This document shows, one piece after another, positions 17,722 to 26,498 of a stretch of DNA of 64,000 nucleotides. Positions within the stretch are counted from its first letter, which is position 1. Each line of letters starts with the position of its first letter. The notes beneath the pieces are model-generated. The model saw only the letters and a list, made by a program, of their open reading frames with translations, ran no database searches and was not told the DNA's origin. The stretch comes from Acinetobacter guillouiae CIP 63.46. Lineage in GTDB: Bacteria; Pseudomonadota; Gammaproteobacteria; Pseudomonadales; Moraxellaceae. The position numbers were made by a program, and so were the translations under genes. The stretch is taken from NCBI RefSeq assembly GCF_000368145.1, contig NZ_KB849283.1, positions 1,328,324-1,392,323 on the forward strand. Direction: 5' to 3'.

Positions 17722-17759
17722 CACACTAAAAAAGGATAACTGTCAAATCGGGTTTGAGC
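17701..17759. repeat. Two IS-type ends facing each other (inverted repeat)
   Basis: GCTCAAA (17701) pairs with TTTGAGC (17753), and TGACA (17715) with TGTCA (17741), all about the same centre at 17730. Each half reads TGTCA-7 nt-TTTGAGC. The outer ends are separated by 21 bp. The left half is the end of the decayed IS481-type element. The right half looks like the start of a second, related element that is otherwise lost. Confidence 0.55.
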
Positions 17760-17856
17760 GAGTACATGTAAATTTAACAGAAGTAATCTCTGGGCCATTT
17801 CTAATAAAACTTAATGAATTTACCAAAACAAATATAATTCTTTAACTTTACCTATT

Positions 17857-18864
17857 TCAAATAGCATCTTTATTAAAATCTTTTCTCCATTGTATTGGAC
17901 TCATACCAAACCAAGTTTTAAATGCTCGGTTGAAAGAACTTTGTTCATTATAAGCGAGCAAAGCTGATATCTCATTAATGTTCAATGACCTGTCCTCAAG
18001 GTATTGTAATGCCAGTCCTTTTCTAACTTGGTTAAGACGTTGCTTAAATGTATAACCTTGTTTTTGTAATTTGTATTGAAAAATTCTCGTAGGAAGACCT
18101 ACTTTTTTGGAAACATATTCAATATTGATATTACCTTGATGAATAGCTTTGATAATATTTTGTTGCACCAACTCATCAAATGAATTCACCTCTGGTAGCT
18201 CAGTCAACAAAATGTCTGCTTGCCTATTTAAAATATTTTTTAAAACAGGATCAGCCTTATTTATTGGCAACTCTAAATTACTTTTCGCAAAAAACATCCT
18301 TGTTCTATTTTTTGAAAACTCAACATTACAATCAAAATATTTTTCATAAGTACGTGGATTTTTGGGTCGATCGAATACAAACTCCACTTTGTTCAACTTC
18401 ACAACATTGGGCGCTACAATGATGTTTACAATATTAAAAAATATAGCAATCATTGTCTCATCCGCTAACTTACCCGCTTTAAAGTTTGCATCAAACTCCC
18501 ATGAAACAACAAGGCTTTCATCTTCAATAGAAACTTCCATTTGCATAAAGTCATAACAGAGCCTTTGATATTTAATAAAAAAAGGCAGTGCATCATATAA
18601 GCTTTCACATGATAAGCCGATGTATCCTAAAATACCTAAATGTGAAGGTTTTACATATCTAGCAATTTCTAATCCTAGAGATGGTCTATTATATTTTTCT
18701 TCAATTGCTTTCAACATTGCTAACCATTCAGTAAATGGAATTCGTTTGTATTCATGCAAATTGTTTGAAATTTTAGCGACATTTAAATTTTTTTTTAAAA
18801 CAAAAAGCTCTAACAAATCAATTAAACCGCTCGTCACAGACTTCAAACTATAAATACGCTTCAT
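17857..18864 (-). CDS. AraC-family transcriptional regulator
   Basis: 335 residues. An N-terminal arabinose-binding-type domain (~20-205, including LGLEIARYVKPSHLGILGY) precedes a C-terminal AraC double helix-turn-helix (~230-330, with LNINEISALLAYNEQSSFNRAFKTWFGMSPIQWR). This architecture resembles the OruR/ArgR-type group. It lies 90 bp downstream of the fimbrial operon on the same strand. It could regulate the fimbriae, but nothing in the sequence proves it. The ATG has AGGGGAA just upstream. Confidence 0.85.
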   Translation of the reverse strand: MKRIYSLKSVTSGLIDLLELFVLKKNLNVAKISNNLHEYKRIPFTEWLAMLKAIEEKYNRPSLGLEIARYVKPSHLGILGYIGLSCESLYDALPFFIKYQRLCYDFMQMEVSIEDESLVVSWEFDANFKAGKLADETMIAIFFNIVNIIVAPNVVKLNKVEFVFDRPKNPRTYEKYFDCNVEFSKNRTRMFFAKSNLELPINKADPVLKNILNRQADILLTELPEVNSFDELVQQNIIKAIHQGNINIEYVSKKVGLPTRIFQYKLQKQGYTFKQRLNQVRKGLALQYLEDRSLNINEISALLAYNEQSSFNRAFKTWFGMSPIQWRKDFNKDAI

Positions 18865-18954
18865 CTTTAATTTCCCCTGTACATCTAAAAAAGATTAATC
18901 GCTAAGCATCAGATTTTATTAGAACATATAGAACTATACCAAGGTTCTATATCA

Positions 18955-19695
18955 TTAGCTAAATGGGTTCAGATTTTTCTGAAAGTGAATTGCATTACCA
19001 TCATCATCAAGAAAATTAAAGCTAAGTTTATATAAATTATCACTTTTATTAAGTTCACCAGCTATTTCATAACGTTTAGTTGAATACGGGTAGCACATCA
19101 TGTCCATTTCTGATTGTATATATATTTTTTGAGAAGAACTTTCAATTTTTAAGTTGATCAATGAAGCATGATAAGGCGTGGGATTTTCACACTCGATATA
19201 ATTTTTTTTATCTTGTTCAACGATTTTGAAATGTATTTTTTCTACAATCATTTCAGGCAACATTTTTGCGATCTGTTTAGGACGATAAAATAATTTAAGC
19301 TGAGTATTCATTGCTAAATTCATATACGCAGCTTGATCGCTATGGCGCTTAATCATTGGTATTTCATATAGATTTAACCAAAAAACAGTTTCTCTATCGT
19401 TTGGTAGAGCCTTGCCATTATATAAAATTCTAAGCCCGTGAATGTCATTTGATGCGAGTTTTACAAAAGGTGGTAATATTAGAAACGGCATATTATTAAT
19501 ATCAGGATCCCCTTCTCCTTGATCAACCCATGTTTGTAGAATAATAGGATAGTCATTAGTATTTGCTAACATTAGACTTTGTTCATGCTCACCGTCCTTA
19601 AAAACTACCCGTGTTTTAGCAGCCAATACCCCAGCTTGACATAGAAATGAATAAAACAAACAAATACATAATAGTGTAAATTTTGTTATTTTCAT
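18955..19695 (-). CDS. Fimbrial periplasmic chaperone (second copy, distal)
   Basis: 246 residues with a signal peptide (ITKFTLLCICLFYSFLCQA). The PapD-type N-terminal Ig domain has TRVVFKDGEHEQSLMLANT (G1/A1 strand region), LPPFVKLASNDIHGLRILY, and FWLNLYEIP. RPKQIA marks the subunit-binding cleft strand. It should donate a strand to pilus subunits in the periplasm. Its ATG overlaps the adhesin stop by one base. It is diverged from the proximal chaperone (23593-24342), so it may serve the tip protein specifically. That is inference. Confidence 0.88.
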   Translation of the reverse strand: MKITKFTLLCICLFYSFLCQAGVLAAKTRVVFKDGEHEQSLMLANTNDYPIILQTWVDQGEGDPDINNMPFLILPPFVKLASNDIHGLRILYNGKALPNDRETVFWLNLYEIPMIKRHSDQAAYMNLAMNTQLKLFYRPKQIAKMLPEMIVEKIHFKIVEQDKKNYIECENPTPYHASLINLKIESSSQKIYIQSEMDMMCYPYSTKRYEIAGELNKSDNLYKLSFNFLDDDGNAIHFQKNLNPFS

Positions 19696-20984
19696 TACTG
19701 TACCTTAACTAATACATATGCTGTGGAATTAACTTTCCCAGCTTTAATTGGTTCAGTTCCAGGTAGTTTTTTTAAGATTGCGGTAAAATTATGTAGATAA
19801 TGCGTATAGCCTGACTCTGTTGATGCCCCTGTTTGCGCTCCACTTAGTACAGGATACCAACCAGCTGCAGTACCCCCACCTGCTAAACCTGGCTGACCAA
19901 CAAAATTCATATCTGTCCCAGTATTTGTGTTTTTTAAGAAAATTCCTACACCTTTTGCTGACTGTGCATCAGTATAATTATCTGAGAGTAAAGCAGTCAC
20001 ACCATTTTGGGCATTTACTAAACCTAATTGTTGTGCTGCTGCAAATGCACCATTTGAAGTCTGTATACCAATAGCAGTCTGATTACTTGCTGTACCTGAA
20101 GTAACTTGATTGGAACATTCAATAGATACATTAAAGTTCTCTTGTACAGATTGATTTGCACCAAGCGCTAGAGTATTAATCGTATTGAAAAAAACAATAG
20201 GAGTCGCATTTCGAGCAACACAAGTTGGCTGATTCGCAAGTGAGTTTCCAGAGCGCATTCCATAGCCTATCCCATTATTTACCCCCCAAAATCTATAATT
20301 TGTATTCGAATCTTCTCCAACATTATCACTGGTTAAACCCGGTCCTTTTAATTGAATATATGCATTAGGCTGTATACAGGTATATGAACCCACCGTGATT
20401 TGATTGTCTATACCAGTTCCACAATAAGCGCTACCTGAACCAGATTGAGGTGCTAAACGGCTAACTCTATAGAGTTCTGCATAAAGCGATGGGATATCTT
20501 GTAGTCTAATTCGTATTTTACTTCCGACAGTTTGGTAATTTTTGACTGGCAAGGATTTCCAATAGCGAGTTAAAACCACCCCATCCATTGTTTGTTTAAG
20601 ACCAACATACTTATAGTAAGTTGCATATACATTGGGAAGCCCATCATACAGTCCACCCAAATCCCAATAGCCCCCTACTCGATCATCACCATTTGTAGCT
20701 ACCAAGAATTGGATATTCGGTAAATCTGTAAGGTCACACTCCCAAAATACTGTCGAGGCATTCGCTCCACCATAGGTATAACTTGTTGGAGGGACAACAG
20801 CACTCCCCATTAAACTCCCAACAGGTTGTAAATATAAACTTGTTAAGTTTACTTTTCCAAACACAATAGGTGCAGTAGTACCATCAGTTGCTAGAAAGTT
20901 TCCCACTTTTGTACAGTTAGCATGGGCAAAGATAGATAAAAAGAATCCCAATAAAATTAATATTTTGAATTGTATGCGGATCAT
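19695..20984 (-). CDS. Fimbrial tip adhesin-type subunit
   Basis: 429 residues, much longer than a structural pilin. A signal peptide (ILILLGFFLSIFAHA) is followed by a Cys-containing N-terminal receptor domain (~25-250) and a C-terminal pilin domain (~265-429). The pilin domain has paired cysteines (TCVARNATPIVF; VSIECSNQ) and the terminal strand AYVLVKVQ used for donor-strand exchange. This two-domain form is typical of FimH/MrkD-like tip proteins. The ligand is unknown. Its start overlaps the usher stop by 4 bases. Confidence 0.85.
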   Translation of the reverse strand: MIRIQFKILILLGFFLSIFAHANCTKVGNFLATDGTTAPIVFGKVNLTSLYLQPVGSLMGSAVVPPTSYTYGGANASTVFWECDLTDLPNIQFLVATNGDDRVGGYWDLGGLYDGLPNVYATYYKYVGLKQTMDGVVLTRYWKSLPVKNYQTVGSKIRIRLQDIPSLYAELYRVSRLAPQSGSGSAYCGTGIDNQITVGSYTCIQPNAYIQLKGPGLTSDNVGEDSNTNYRFWGVNNGIGYGMRSGNSLANQPTCVARNATPIVFFNTINTLALGANQSVQENFNVSIECSNQVTSGTASNQTAIGIQTSNGAFAAAQQLGLVNAQNGVTALLSDNYTDAQSAKGVGIFLKNTNTGTDMNFVGQPGLAGGGTAAGWYPVLSGAQTGASTESGYTHYLHNFTAILKKLPGTEPIKAGKVNSTAYVLVKVQ

Positions 20985-23575
20985 TTCAACTCTCCAGATT
21001 TACACGTTTCTTCCAGACGAATAATCGTTTGTTTAAGAAGTTCATCATTCAACTGATAATGAACATCACATTTCTGATCTGATTCTTCGCCCCATTTGAC
21101 AGTTAGAACCCCTTGCTTTGCTGGAGTACGAACATACATTTGACCACTTTGCCCCACCATTCCAATCACATTATTTTGCGAATCAATTACATCAGCACCT
21201 AAAGGAACAAATTCATCAGCATCCAATTTTGCTTGGATGAGTAATGGATAACCCATTCTGGTTTTAAACTTTACTTTTACCGCTGCACCAGCATAGGGAA
21301 CAATACGTTGATCATTTGTTTCAATCTCAACACGATCAGAAATGCCTTTTGGTTCTAATGAAATATTGTTATAGCGATAAGGTGTAATTGCAGGAATAAG
21401 TGCATAGCCTTGATGATTAATTCGTGTACCTTGACCATTGAAGAGTCGTGCACCTTCAGCGCCTTTGGCTTCAACTAAAGCAAAAGTTTCACCAAGGTAT
21501 GGACCAAATGTGATCCCTCCAGAATGCACCGCTAATGCGCCTTGCAGATTAGTTGAAACTTGCCAGTAGTTATCACTCATTGAAGCATTTAGACCTAAAT
21601 TACTATTGTCTAGACGTTTATTGAGATTTGTATTCCAAGTCGTCACTTGCATATTTCGATCATGGCTGAGACCTACTGCATAATTCAGTGATTGATCCTG
21701 AGTTAAAGAACCAGATAATGTACTTTGATAAAACTCTTTAGCGTTTTCAGCATGTGAGTAAGCTAAATCTAAATTCGGTAAATTTGCTTTTTTGTATCGT
21801 CCTAAAGGAAAGCTCAAGGAAAGATTCACTGAGGTATCTTGACGATTATCAAGTAGTTTTGAATCTATTTCATCAAATCTATTGTTGATGATATTGTCAT
21901 AAGCATAACGTTGTCGCATTACAGCCAGATTGAGCGTCAAACCATTTTGAAATGCTTTGCCGTATCCAATTTGTGCCTGTACATCATTATCACGACCATC
22001 ACGGTAGTTTTGTGCTGATCCTGATAAAAATAATATCCCATAATCACCAAGGCTTTGGTTCAACGTAATTTCAAAACGGGAGCGTTGTTGGTAAGTCGAT
22101 GACTCCCAACGATAACCATGTTTATAAGAATTCCTCAGCCCAATAACATCGCCTAGATCTCTATATCCTTCAGTTGAATAACGATAGCCTGCTAAAGATA
22201 CTGTCGTGTTGGTAGGCTGAAAAGTCTTACTATAGGTCAGGTTAGTCATCCAACCTGTTATTATATTTTCATCAGGTAAATTTGCTCTAGAGTAAGTTAA
22301 GTTAGCACCAAAAGCACCGATATGTGATGCATATGTTCCGCCTAAGAGGCCAGCTTGATAACCATCTGCTAAACGTAATCCTGAATTTAAAGTGACGCTA
22401 TTACTTATTCCTCGTTGATAAGTAAGATTAGAGAAAAAAGTGTCCTCTCCAATATCACGAGTTTTCCCTACATCTAAGTTATAACGTGAAGCACCTAAAC
22501 GTAGAGACTCAGGTACAGCTGAAAATGGAACACTAAACTGAGAAATCGTTCCATCAGCTTCTCTAACTTTAACGATTAAATCACCATTAAAATTTGTAGG
22601 ATATAAATCAGAAATTTTAAACGCGCCTGGCGCTACTGTTGTCTGATAAATCTCCTTACCATTTTGCAATATAGAAACATTTGCATTGGTTTTAGCTATA
22701 CCTTGAATCGTTGGTGCATAGCCTCGTAATGAATCAGGTAACATCCTTTCATCGGAACTAAGGCTCAATCCATTAAAACTTAACCCTGAGAAAAACTTTC
22801 CAGAACTATAGGTCTGCCCTAAAGTCAGTACACCTTGAATAGGTTCTATAGGGCGAGAAATATAACTACGAATATTGGTCCATTTTGTCCCTATTTCTGG
22901 ACTATAATTAATATTAGACTGTTGACGATATTGCCATTTTCCAATGTTTACACCACCATTTAATGATACGTATGCAGCAGATTGAGTCTGCGAATGGTCG
23001 TGTAATTGATATGAAGTATGATAATAATTACCCAGATAATTGATAAAGCCAATACTTTCACCCGCATCCCATTGGGATGAATTAACATAACCCCGTGGAA
23101 TATTATGCATATCATTTTGAGGGATACTAATATCAAGTCGAAGCTTTTCAAAATTAAAATCTATTGAGCTGGATTGAATATAATTTGATAAGAGAACACA
23201 TTGATCTTGCTGTTTTTTAATATTTATCAAAATTTGCTCTGAAATTCCTAATTTTTCTATAGCAACTAAATCAAAACATGGAGAAATATTTTTTTGTTGG
23301 TCTTCTACAAACTTTAAATCCATACGTTCAATAATTTGCTTGTTAACAAAAACATCCACTTTGTAAAAGCCTGGCAATATATCTTCTTTTTCACTTAAAC
23401 GTTCTAATAGCTTAATTTGATGATCAGATTGCCCACGGAATAATGCTTGATCAAATATATATTCACCATCGTTATTAACATGATCATTTGCATCGGCAGA
23501 ATTATAACCACCAATCAAGTAACCTACTAAAAATATAGACAATAAGCTTCTACGGCCAAAATATTCAGCAAACAT
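20981..23575 (-). CDS. Fimbrial outer-membrane usher protein
   Basis: 864 residues. It forms the pore and assembly platform for chaperone-usher fimbriae. Domain order: signal peptide (to ~28), usher N-terminal domain (~32-170, FDQALFRGQ and DISIPQ), 24-strand barrel with plug (VRGYAPTIQG-type stretch LRGYAPTIQGIAKTNANV; VAPGAFKISDLYPTNFNGDL), and C-terminal domains with FVPLGADVIDSQNNVIGMVG. The cysteine pair CDVHYQ...EETC is near the end. It is placed third in the operon between the proximal chaperone and the adhesin. Complete and in frame. Confidence 0.95.
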   Translation of the reverse strand: MFAEYFGRRSLLSIFLVGYLIGGYNSADANDHVNNDGEYIFDQALFRGQSDHQIKLLERLSEKEDILPGFYKVDVFVNKQIIERMDLKFVEDQQKNISPCFDLVAIEKLGISEQILINIKKQQDQCVLLSNYIQSSSIDFNFEKLRLDISIPQNDMHNIPRGYVNSSQWDAGESIGFINYLGNYYHTSYQLHDHSQTQSAAYVSLNGGVNIGKWQYRQQSNINYSPEIGTKWTNIRSYISRPIEPIQGVLTLGQTYSSGKFFSGLSFNGLSLSSDERMLPDSLRGYAPTIQGIAKTNANVSILQNGKEIYQTTVAPGAFKISDLYPTNFNGDLIVKVREADGTISQFSVPFSAVPESLRLGASRYNLDVGKTRDIGEDTFFSNLTYQRGISNSVTLNSGLRLADGYQAGLLGGTYASHIGAFGANLTYSRANLPDENIITGWMTNLTYSKTFQPTNTTVSLAGYRYSTEGYRDLGDVIGLRNSYKHGYRWESSTYQQRSRFEITLNQSLGDYGILFLSGSAQNYRDGRDNDVQAQIGYGKAFQNGLTLNLAVMRQRYAYDNIINNRFDEIDSKLLDNRQDTSVNLSLSFPLGRYKKANLPNLDLAYSHAENAKEFYQSTLSGSLTQDQSLNYAVGLSHDRNMQVTTWNTNLNKRLDNSNLGLNASMSDNYWQVSTNLQGALAVHSGGITFGPYLGETFALVEAKGAEGARLFNGQGTRINHQGYALIPAITPYRYNNISLEPKGISDRVEIETNDQRIVPYAGAAVKVKFKTRMGYPLLIQAKLDADEFVPLGADVIDSQNNVIGMVGQSGQMYVRTPAKQGVLTVKWGEESDQKCDVHYQLNDELLKQTIIRLEETCKSGELK

Positions 23576-23592
23576 AATATTATACTCGCTTA

Positions 23593-24342
23593 TTATTTAT
23601 TCAGAGGAATCTCGTGGACGACTAAAGCACCATAATCATTAACAAGGGTAAGTTTAATTTTTGAATCTTTTAAACTATGCGTATTATTATTTATTACCCA
23701 ATTAACTTTAGCTTTTGGAGCAATTAAGTCATTTTTTTTCACCACGATTTCGCTATTTCCAGCAACTAAACTTAATTCTTTAATATTCACATAATATTCA
23801 GATGAATTTTGAATGTTTAATTGCTTTTTTGTTCCATCATTTTCCAAGGCAAATTGAACTTTTTTATAAGCATCTGCTGTAGAACCTTTCAAATTTTTAG
23901 GACGGTAAAAAACCTTGACACGATTCTTAAATACAATCATTAAACGGCTACTATCGCTGTCTTGTTTTTTTAGTGCAGGAAACTCAGAAAAATTCAAATA
24001 AAACAGTGACTCAACATCCTTTGAGACGTTTTCCTCACCCGTAAATATTAAGCGTACAGTTTGTCCAGTATTTGGATTTATCCGAAAAATCTGTGGACTA
24101 ACAACAAAGGGAGCTTTGCTTTTTTCAAGAGTAGAATCTTCATCCCCTTCATCTAGCCAAATTTGTACAAGGTTTGGATATTGATCTTTATTTTGTAAGT
24201 AAATCGTTTTTTCATTTTGGCCATCAGGAAAAATTACACGTGTTCCTGTAAGAACTACACCTGAGAAGGCAGCGGACATTATGGTTAAGCCACCAATCAA
24301 AATATGACTTTTTATAATATTGACGACGATCCACCTACTCAT
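23593..24342 (-). CDS. Fimbrial periplasmic chaperone (proximal)
   Basis: 249 residues from the ATG at 24342 (GGAG 8 nt upstream); a TTG six codons earlier has no site. The hydrophobic N-terminus acts as a signal peptide. PapD-type hallmarks are TRVIFPDGQNEKTIYLQNK, PFVVSPQIFRINPNTGQTVR and YLNFSEFPAL. FKNRVKVFYRPKNL includes the basic cleft residues. It caps pilus subunits in the periplasm and delivers them to the usher. It is separated from the major pilin by a strong hairpin at 24370-24395. Confidence 0.93.
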   Translation of the reverse strand: MSRWIVVNIIKSHILIGGLTIMSAAFSGVVLTGTRVIFPDGQNEKTIYLQNKDQYPNLVQIWLDEGDEDSTLEKSKAPFVVSPQIFRINPNTGQTVRLIFTGEENVSKDVESLFYLNFSEFPALKKQDSDSSRLMIVFKNRVKVFYRPKNLKGSTADAYKKVQFALENDGTKKQLNIQNSSEYYVNIKELSLVAGNSEIVVKKNDLIAPKAKVNWVINNNTHSLKDSKIKLTLVNDYGALVVHEIPLNK

Positions 24343-24369
24343 TTTTACCACTCCAACCAAAAAATTGAT

Positions 24370-24395
24370 TGATCTGCTACTTAAGTAGCAGATCA
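24370..24395 (-). terminator. Attenuating hairpin after the major pilin gene
   Basis: A perfect palindrome with 11-bp arms TGATCTGCTAC and GTAGCAGATCA around a TTAA loop. In the minus-strand RNA it is followed by AATCAATTTTTTGG, a moderate T-rich tail. It lies between the pilin stop and the chaperone start. It would let most transcripts end after the pilin while some read on. It may also protect the pilin mRNA 3' end. Confidence 0.7.
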
Positions 24396-24404
24396 GATAA
24401 AACC

Positions 24405-24947
24405 TTATTGATAGCTTAAGGTGTATTCAACAACTGAGGTCACAGCACCTTGTGTTGCACCACCAGCTTCAGAAATATAACGCGCACCAAAATCATGGCT
24501 GGCACTTGTTGCACCATTGAGTAATTTCAGACCTTCAACAGCTGTTGGCCCATTTAGAACAACTGAAGTTGTTCCAGCAGCCTCTTTAGTCAACTGAATC
24601 GCAACATTAGTAGCAGGATTAACTGTTGCTACATTGCTTAAATTGCCACTCGTAGTTACTGAGTGACCTAAAAATTTTGTTTTAATATCAAGATCTGAGC
24701 TAGGTGCAGTACATCCAGTGACATTAATCGTAAAAGGTGTCAAACCTGCTGTGGCACCAGAAGAAGTTAGCGTATTTGCTGATACCGTAGGTAGTAAAAC
24801 CACGCCATTGGTTCCACCATTGATTGAAGCTTGGCAAGTTTGATCTGTAACTTCCCCTTGAAATGTTACTGTAGGCGCAGCATTTGCAACGCCTGTAACC
24901 ATAATGCTCATAGTTGCTATTGCTAGAAAACGATTTACTAATTTCAT
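24405..24947 (-). CDS. Major fimbrial subunit (pilin)
   Basis: 180 residues. The signal peptide ends at GVANA. The mature pilin has the conserved disulfide pair (DQTCQASING and NVTGCTAPSS), a Ser/Thr/Gly/Ala-rich body and the C-terminal beta-zipper VVEYTLSYQ with the penultimate aromatic that guides it to the chaperone. It is the first gene of the operon and is probably the most highly expressed. The length fits type 1-like major pilins. Confidence 0.93.
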   Translation of the reverse strand: MKLVNRFLAIATMSIMVTGVANAAPTVTFQGEVTDQTCQASINGGTNGVVLLPTVSANTLTSSGATAGLTPFTINVTGCTAPSSDLDIKTKFLGHSVTTSGNLSNVATVNPATNVAIQLTKEAAGTTSVVLNGPTAVEGLKLLNGATSASHDFGARYISEAGGATQGAVTSVVEYTLSYQ

Positions 24948-25337
24948 AAATACACCTTTAAATGATAAATAAAACCAAATGAAACTATGAGGATAATAAT
25001 CTTTAAGCGATAAACACTTCTTTACATTTCACACAAATTACTTATACATTTAAAACAAATTTTCTTAAAAATTTAAATATAAATTTACTATTTTAAAAAA
25101 TTATTTATTGAATTCAATTAGATAAATTTACTCATAACTCACAAGGAAAAGAGTGATAAGTTTAACAAAAATAATAAAATACCCAATACAAGACAAATTA
25201 TTGAATTTTAATAATGACTTAAAGAAATAAAATGAAATCAATCATATTTATCAAGTTTATTTATCAAATAACTTGATAAATAAATATTTTTCAAACTAAA
25301 ATAAAAACAATCAAACGCTAAAAAGGAAATAACCTGA
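24948..25337. other. Divergent regulatory region of the fimbrial operon and DUF1090 gene
   Basis: 390 bp, extremely AT-rich. It must carry the fimbrial promoter (minus) and the promoter of the gene at 25338 (plus). The only clear structure is the inverted repeat at 25245-25282. Confidence 0.5.
25245..25282. promoter_or_regulatory. 13-bp inverted repeat, possible operator
   Basis: Perfect arms TATTTATCAAGTT and AACTTGATAAATA flank a 12-nt spacer that itself contains another TTTATCAA. The octamer TTTATCAA thus occurs three times, once inverted. It is 56 bp before the DUF1090 gene and ~300 bp upstream of the pilin gene. It could be a regulator binding site for either gene or a cruciform. Confidence 0.45.
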
Positions 25338-25712
25338 ATGAATTTTTATAAATGTATTGCTACAGCCTCAATAATCTTCGTATCAATTAACACTTCAAAT
25401 GCTCAAAATTTTCAATCATGCGAATCAAAACAACAAGAAATCGAAAGTAAATTAAAAATTGCAATACAACATAATAATACATACGAAATAAATGGTCTTA
25501 AAAAAGCACTAAAAGAAAATCAGATACATTGCAATAATGTGACATTAAAGCAAAAAACAGACACTAAAATCAAAGAAAAAGAAATTAAAATACAAAAACT
25601 TAAATCAGAAATACAACTAGAGCAAAAATCTGGAAATTTAAATAAGATTAAAAAGAAAGAACGTAAAATTGAAGCCTTAGAAAATGAAATAAAAACATTA
25701 AAATCTCAATAA
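25338..25712 (+). CDS. DUF1090-type periplasmic coiled-coil protein
   Basis: 124 residues. The signal peptide is MNFYKCIATASIIFVSINTSNA. Mature sequence QSCESKQQEIESKLKIAIQH, then NGLKKALKENQIHCNN, carries the two cysteines and the GLKKAL motif of the DUF1090 (YqjC-like) family. The rest is an uninterrupted Lys/Glu-rich coiled coil to the C-terminus. Function is unknown in the family. AAAAGGAAAT lies upstream of the ATG. Codon use is strongly AT-biased. Confidence 0.75.
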   Translation: MNFYKCIATASIIFVSINTSNAQNFQSCESKQQEIESKLKIAIQHNNTYEINGLKKALKENQIHCNNVTLKQKTDTKIKEKEIKIQKLKSEIQLEQKSGNLNKIKKKERKIEALENEIKTLKSQ

Positions 25713-25720
25713 TTAAAAAG

Positions 25721-25750
25721 GGAAATTCAGTTCCTTTGAACTGAATTTCC
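25721..25750 (-). terminator. Terminator between convergent genes
   Basis: 12-bp perfect arms GGAAATTCAGTT and AACTGAATTTCC with a 6-nt loop. On the minus strand it is followed by CTTTTTAATT, so it acts mainly for the small gene at 25759-25977. It may also stop the plus-strand transcript. Confidence 0.7.
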
Positions 25751-25758
25751 AATATACC

Positions 25759-25977
25759 TTAAATATTTTCCTTATCTAAACTCATTTTTAAAGTAAAATA
25801 TAAATATTCATAATCTTTACTTGTCGCTTCTTTCAATACTTTTTTAATTTGTCCATCATTCCAACCTTGATATTTAACTCTCGTTAAGAAGATAGAAATG
25901 AGAATAAATGCATGATCACCTTTCCTTAGATAAGTTCGATTATATTTTCGTTTAACCTTTGTGCTTGATTTTGACAA
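25759..25977 (-). CDS. Small basic hypothetical protein
   Basis: 72 residues, not recognised. The N-terminus is Lys/Arg-rich (MSKSSTKVKRKYNRTYLRKG). It is followed by an amphipathic or hydrophobic stretch (DHAFILISIFLTRVKYQGW) and an acidic helix. The only start for the full frame is a TTG at 25977 with no clear ribosome-binding site, which lowers confidence. The amino acid composition looks protein-like, and a strong terminator follows 9 nt after the stop, in favour of a real gene. Confidence 0.42.
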   Translation of the reverse strand: MSKSSTKVKRKYNRTYLRKGDHAFILISIFLTRVKYQGWNDGQIKKVLKEATSKDYEYLYFTLKMSLDKENI

Positions 25978-26240
25978 AACAATAATTACTTAAAAAAACT
26001 GGACGTTAAAGTTTAAAATTATTGATTATTATTTTCTTTACATCTTAAACATTTTGTTTATCATATAAAACAAAAATGCTAAATAATCAGAAAAATTCTA
26101 TAAATATCTTACATTAAAACCATTAATCATACTACCATTTCAAATTAAGTAATCAATTGTTTAACTTCCAAACATAAATAAATATAGATGCTTTAATTTA
26201 GCGTAATTAATTGTTTTTAAAAAATATTGATCATCTAATA

Positions 26241-26321
26241 ATAAAAACGGAGTCCTACTAGATGAGCTTTAAATTCCAGTCCATGATCTCAAAATTCTCA
26301 ATAGTGGTTTTGGACTTCCGT
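26241..26321 (-). terminator. Possible long-loop terminator
   Basis: On the minus strand ACGGAAGTCC (26321-26312) can pair, with one bulge, with GGACTCCGT (26255-26247). TTTTTATT follows directly. The loop is ~56 nt. It lies downstream of the decayed gene at 26499-26760 and may once have ended its transcript. Confidence 0.35.
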
Positions 26322-26498
26322 AGTAAATCTTGCCCCCCTTTCCTTCAAAAATAAGGGAAATAATCTTTTTCGGTATATTATTATTTTCATACTAACCTTT
26401 GATTTTAATTCCAATAATTTTCGATTCCATAAAAATGATTTTGACCATTTGCAAAGTGCGTAGAATGATAAATTTTATGATGGCAGAACCCGCTATAT

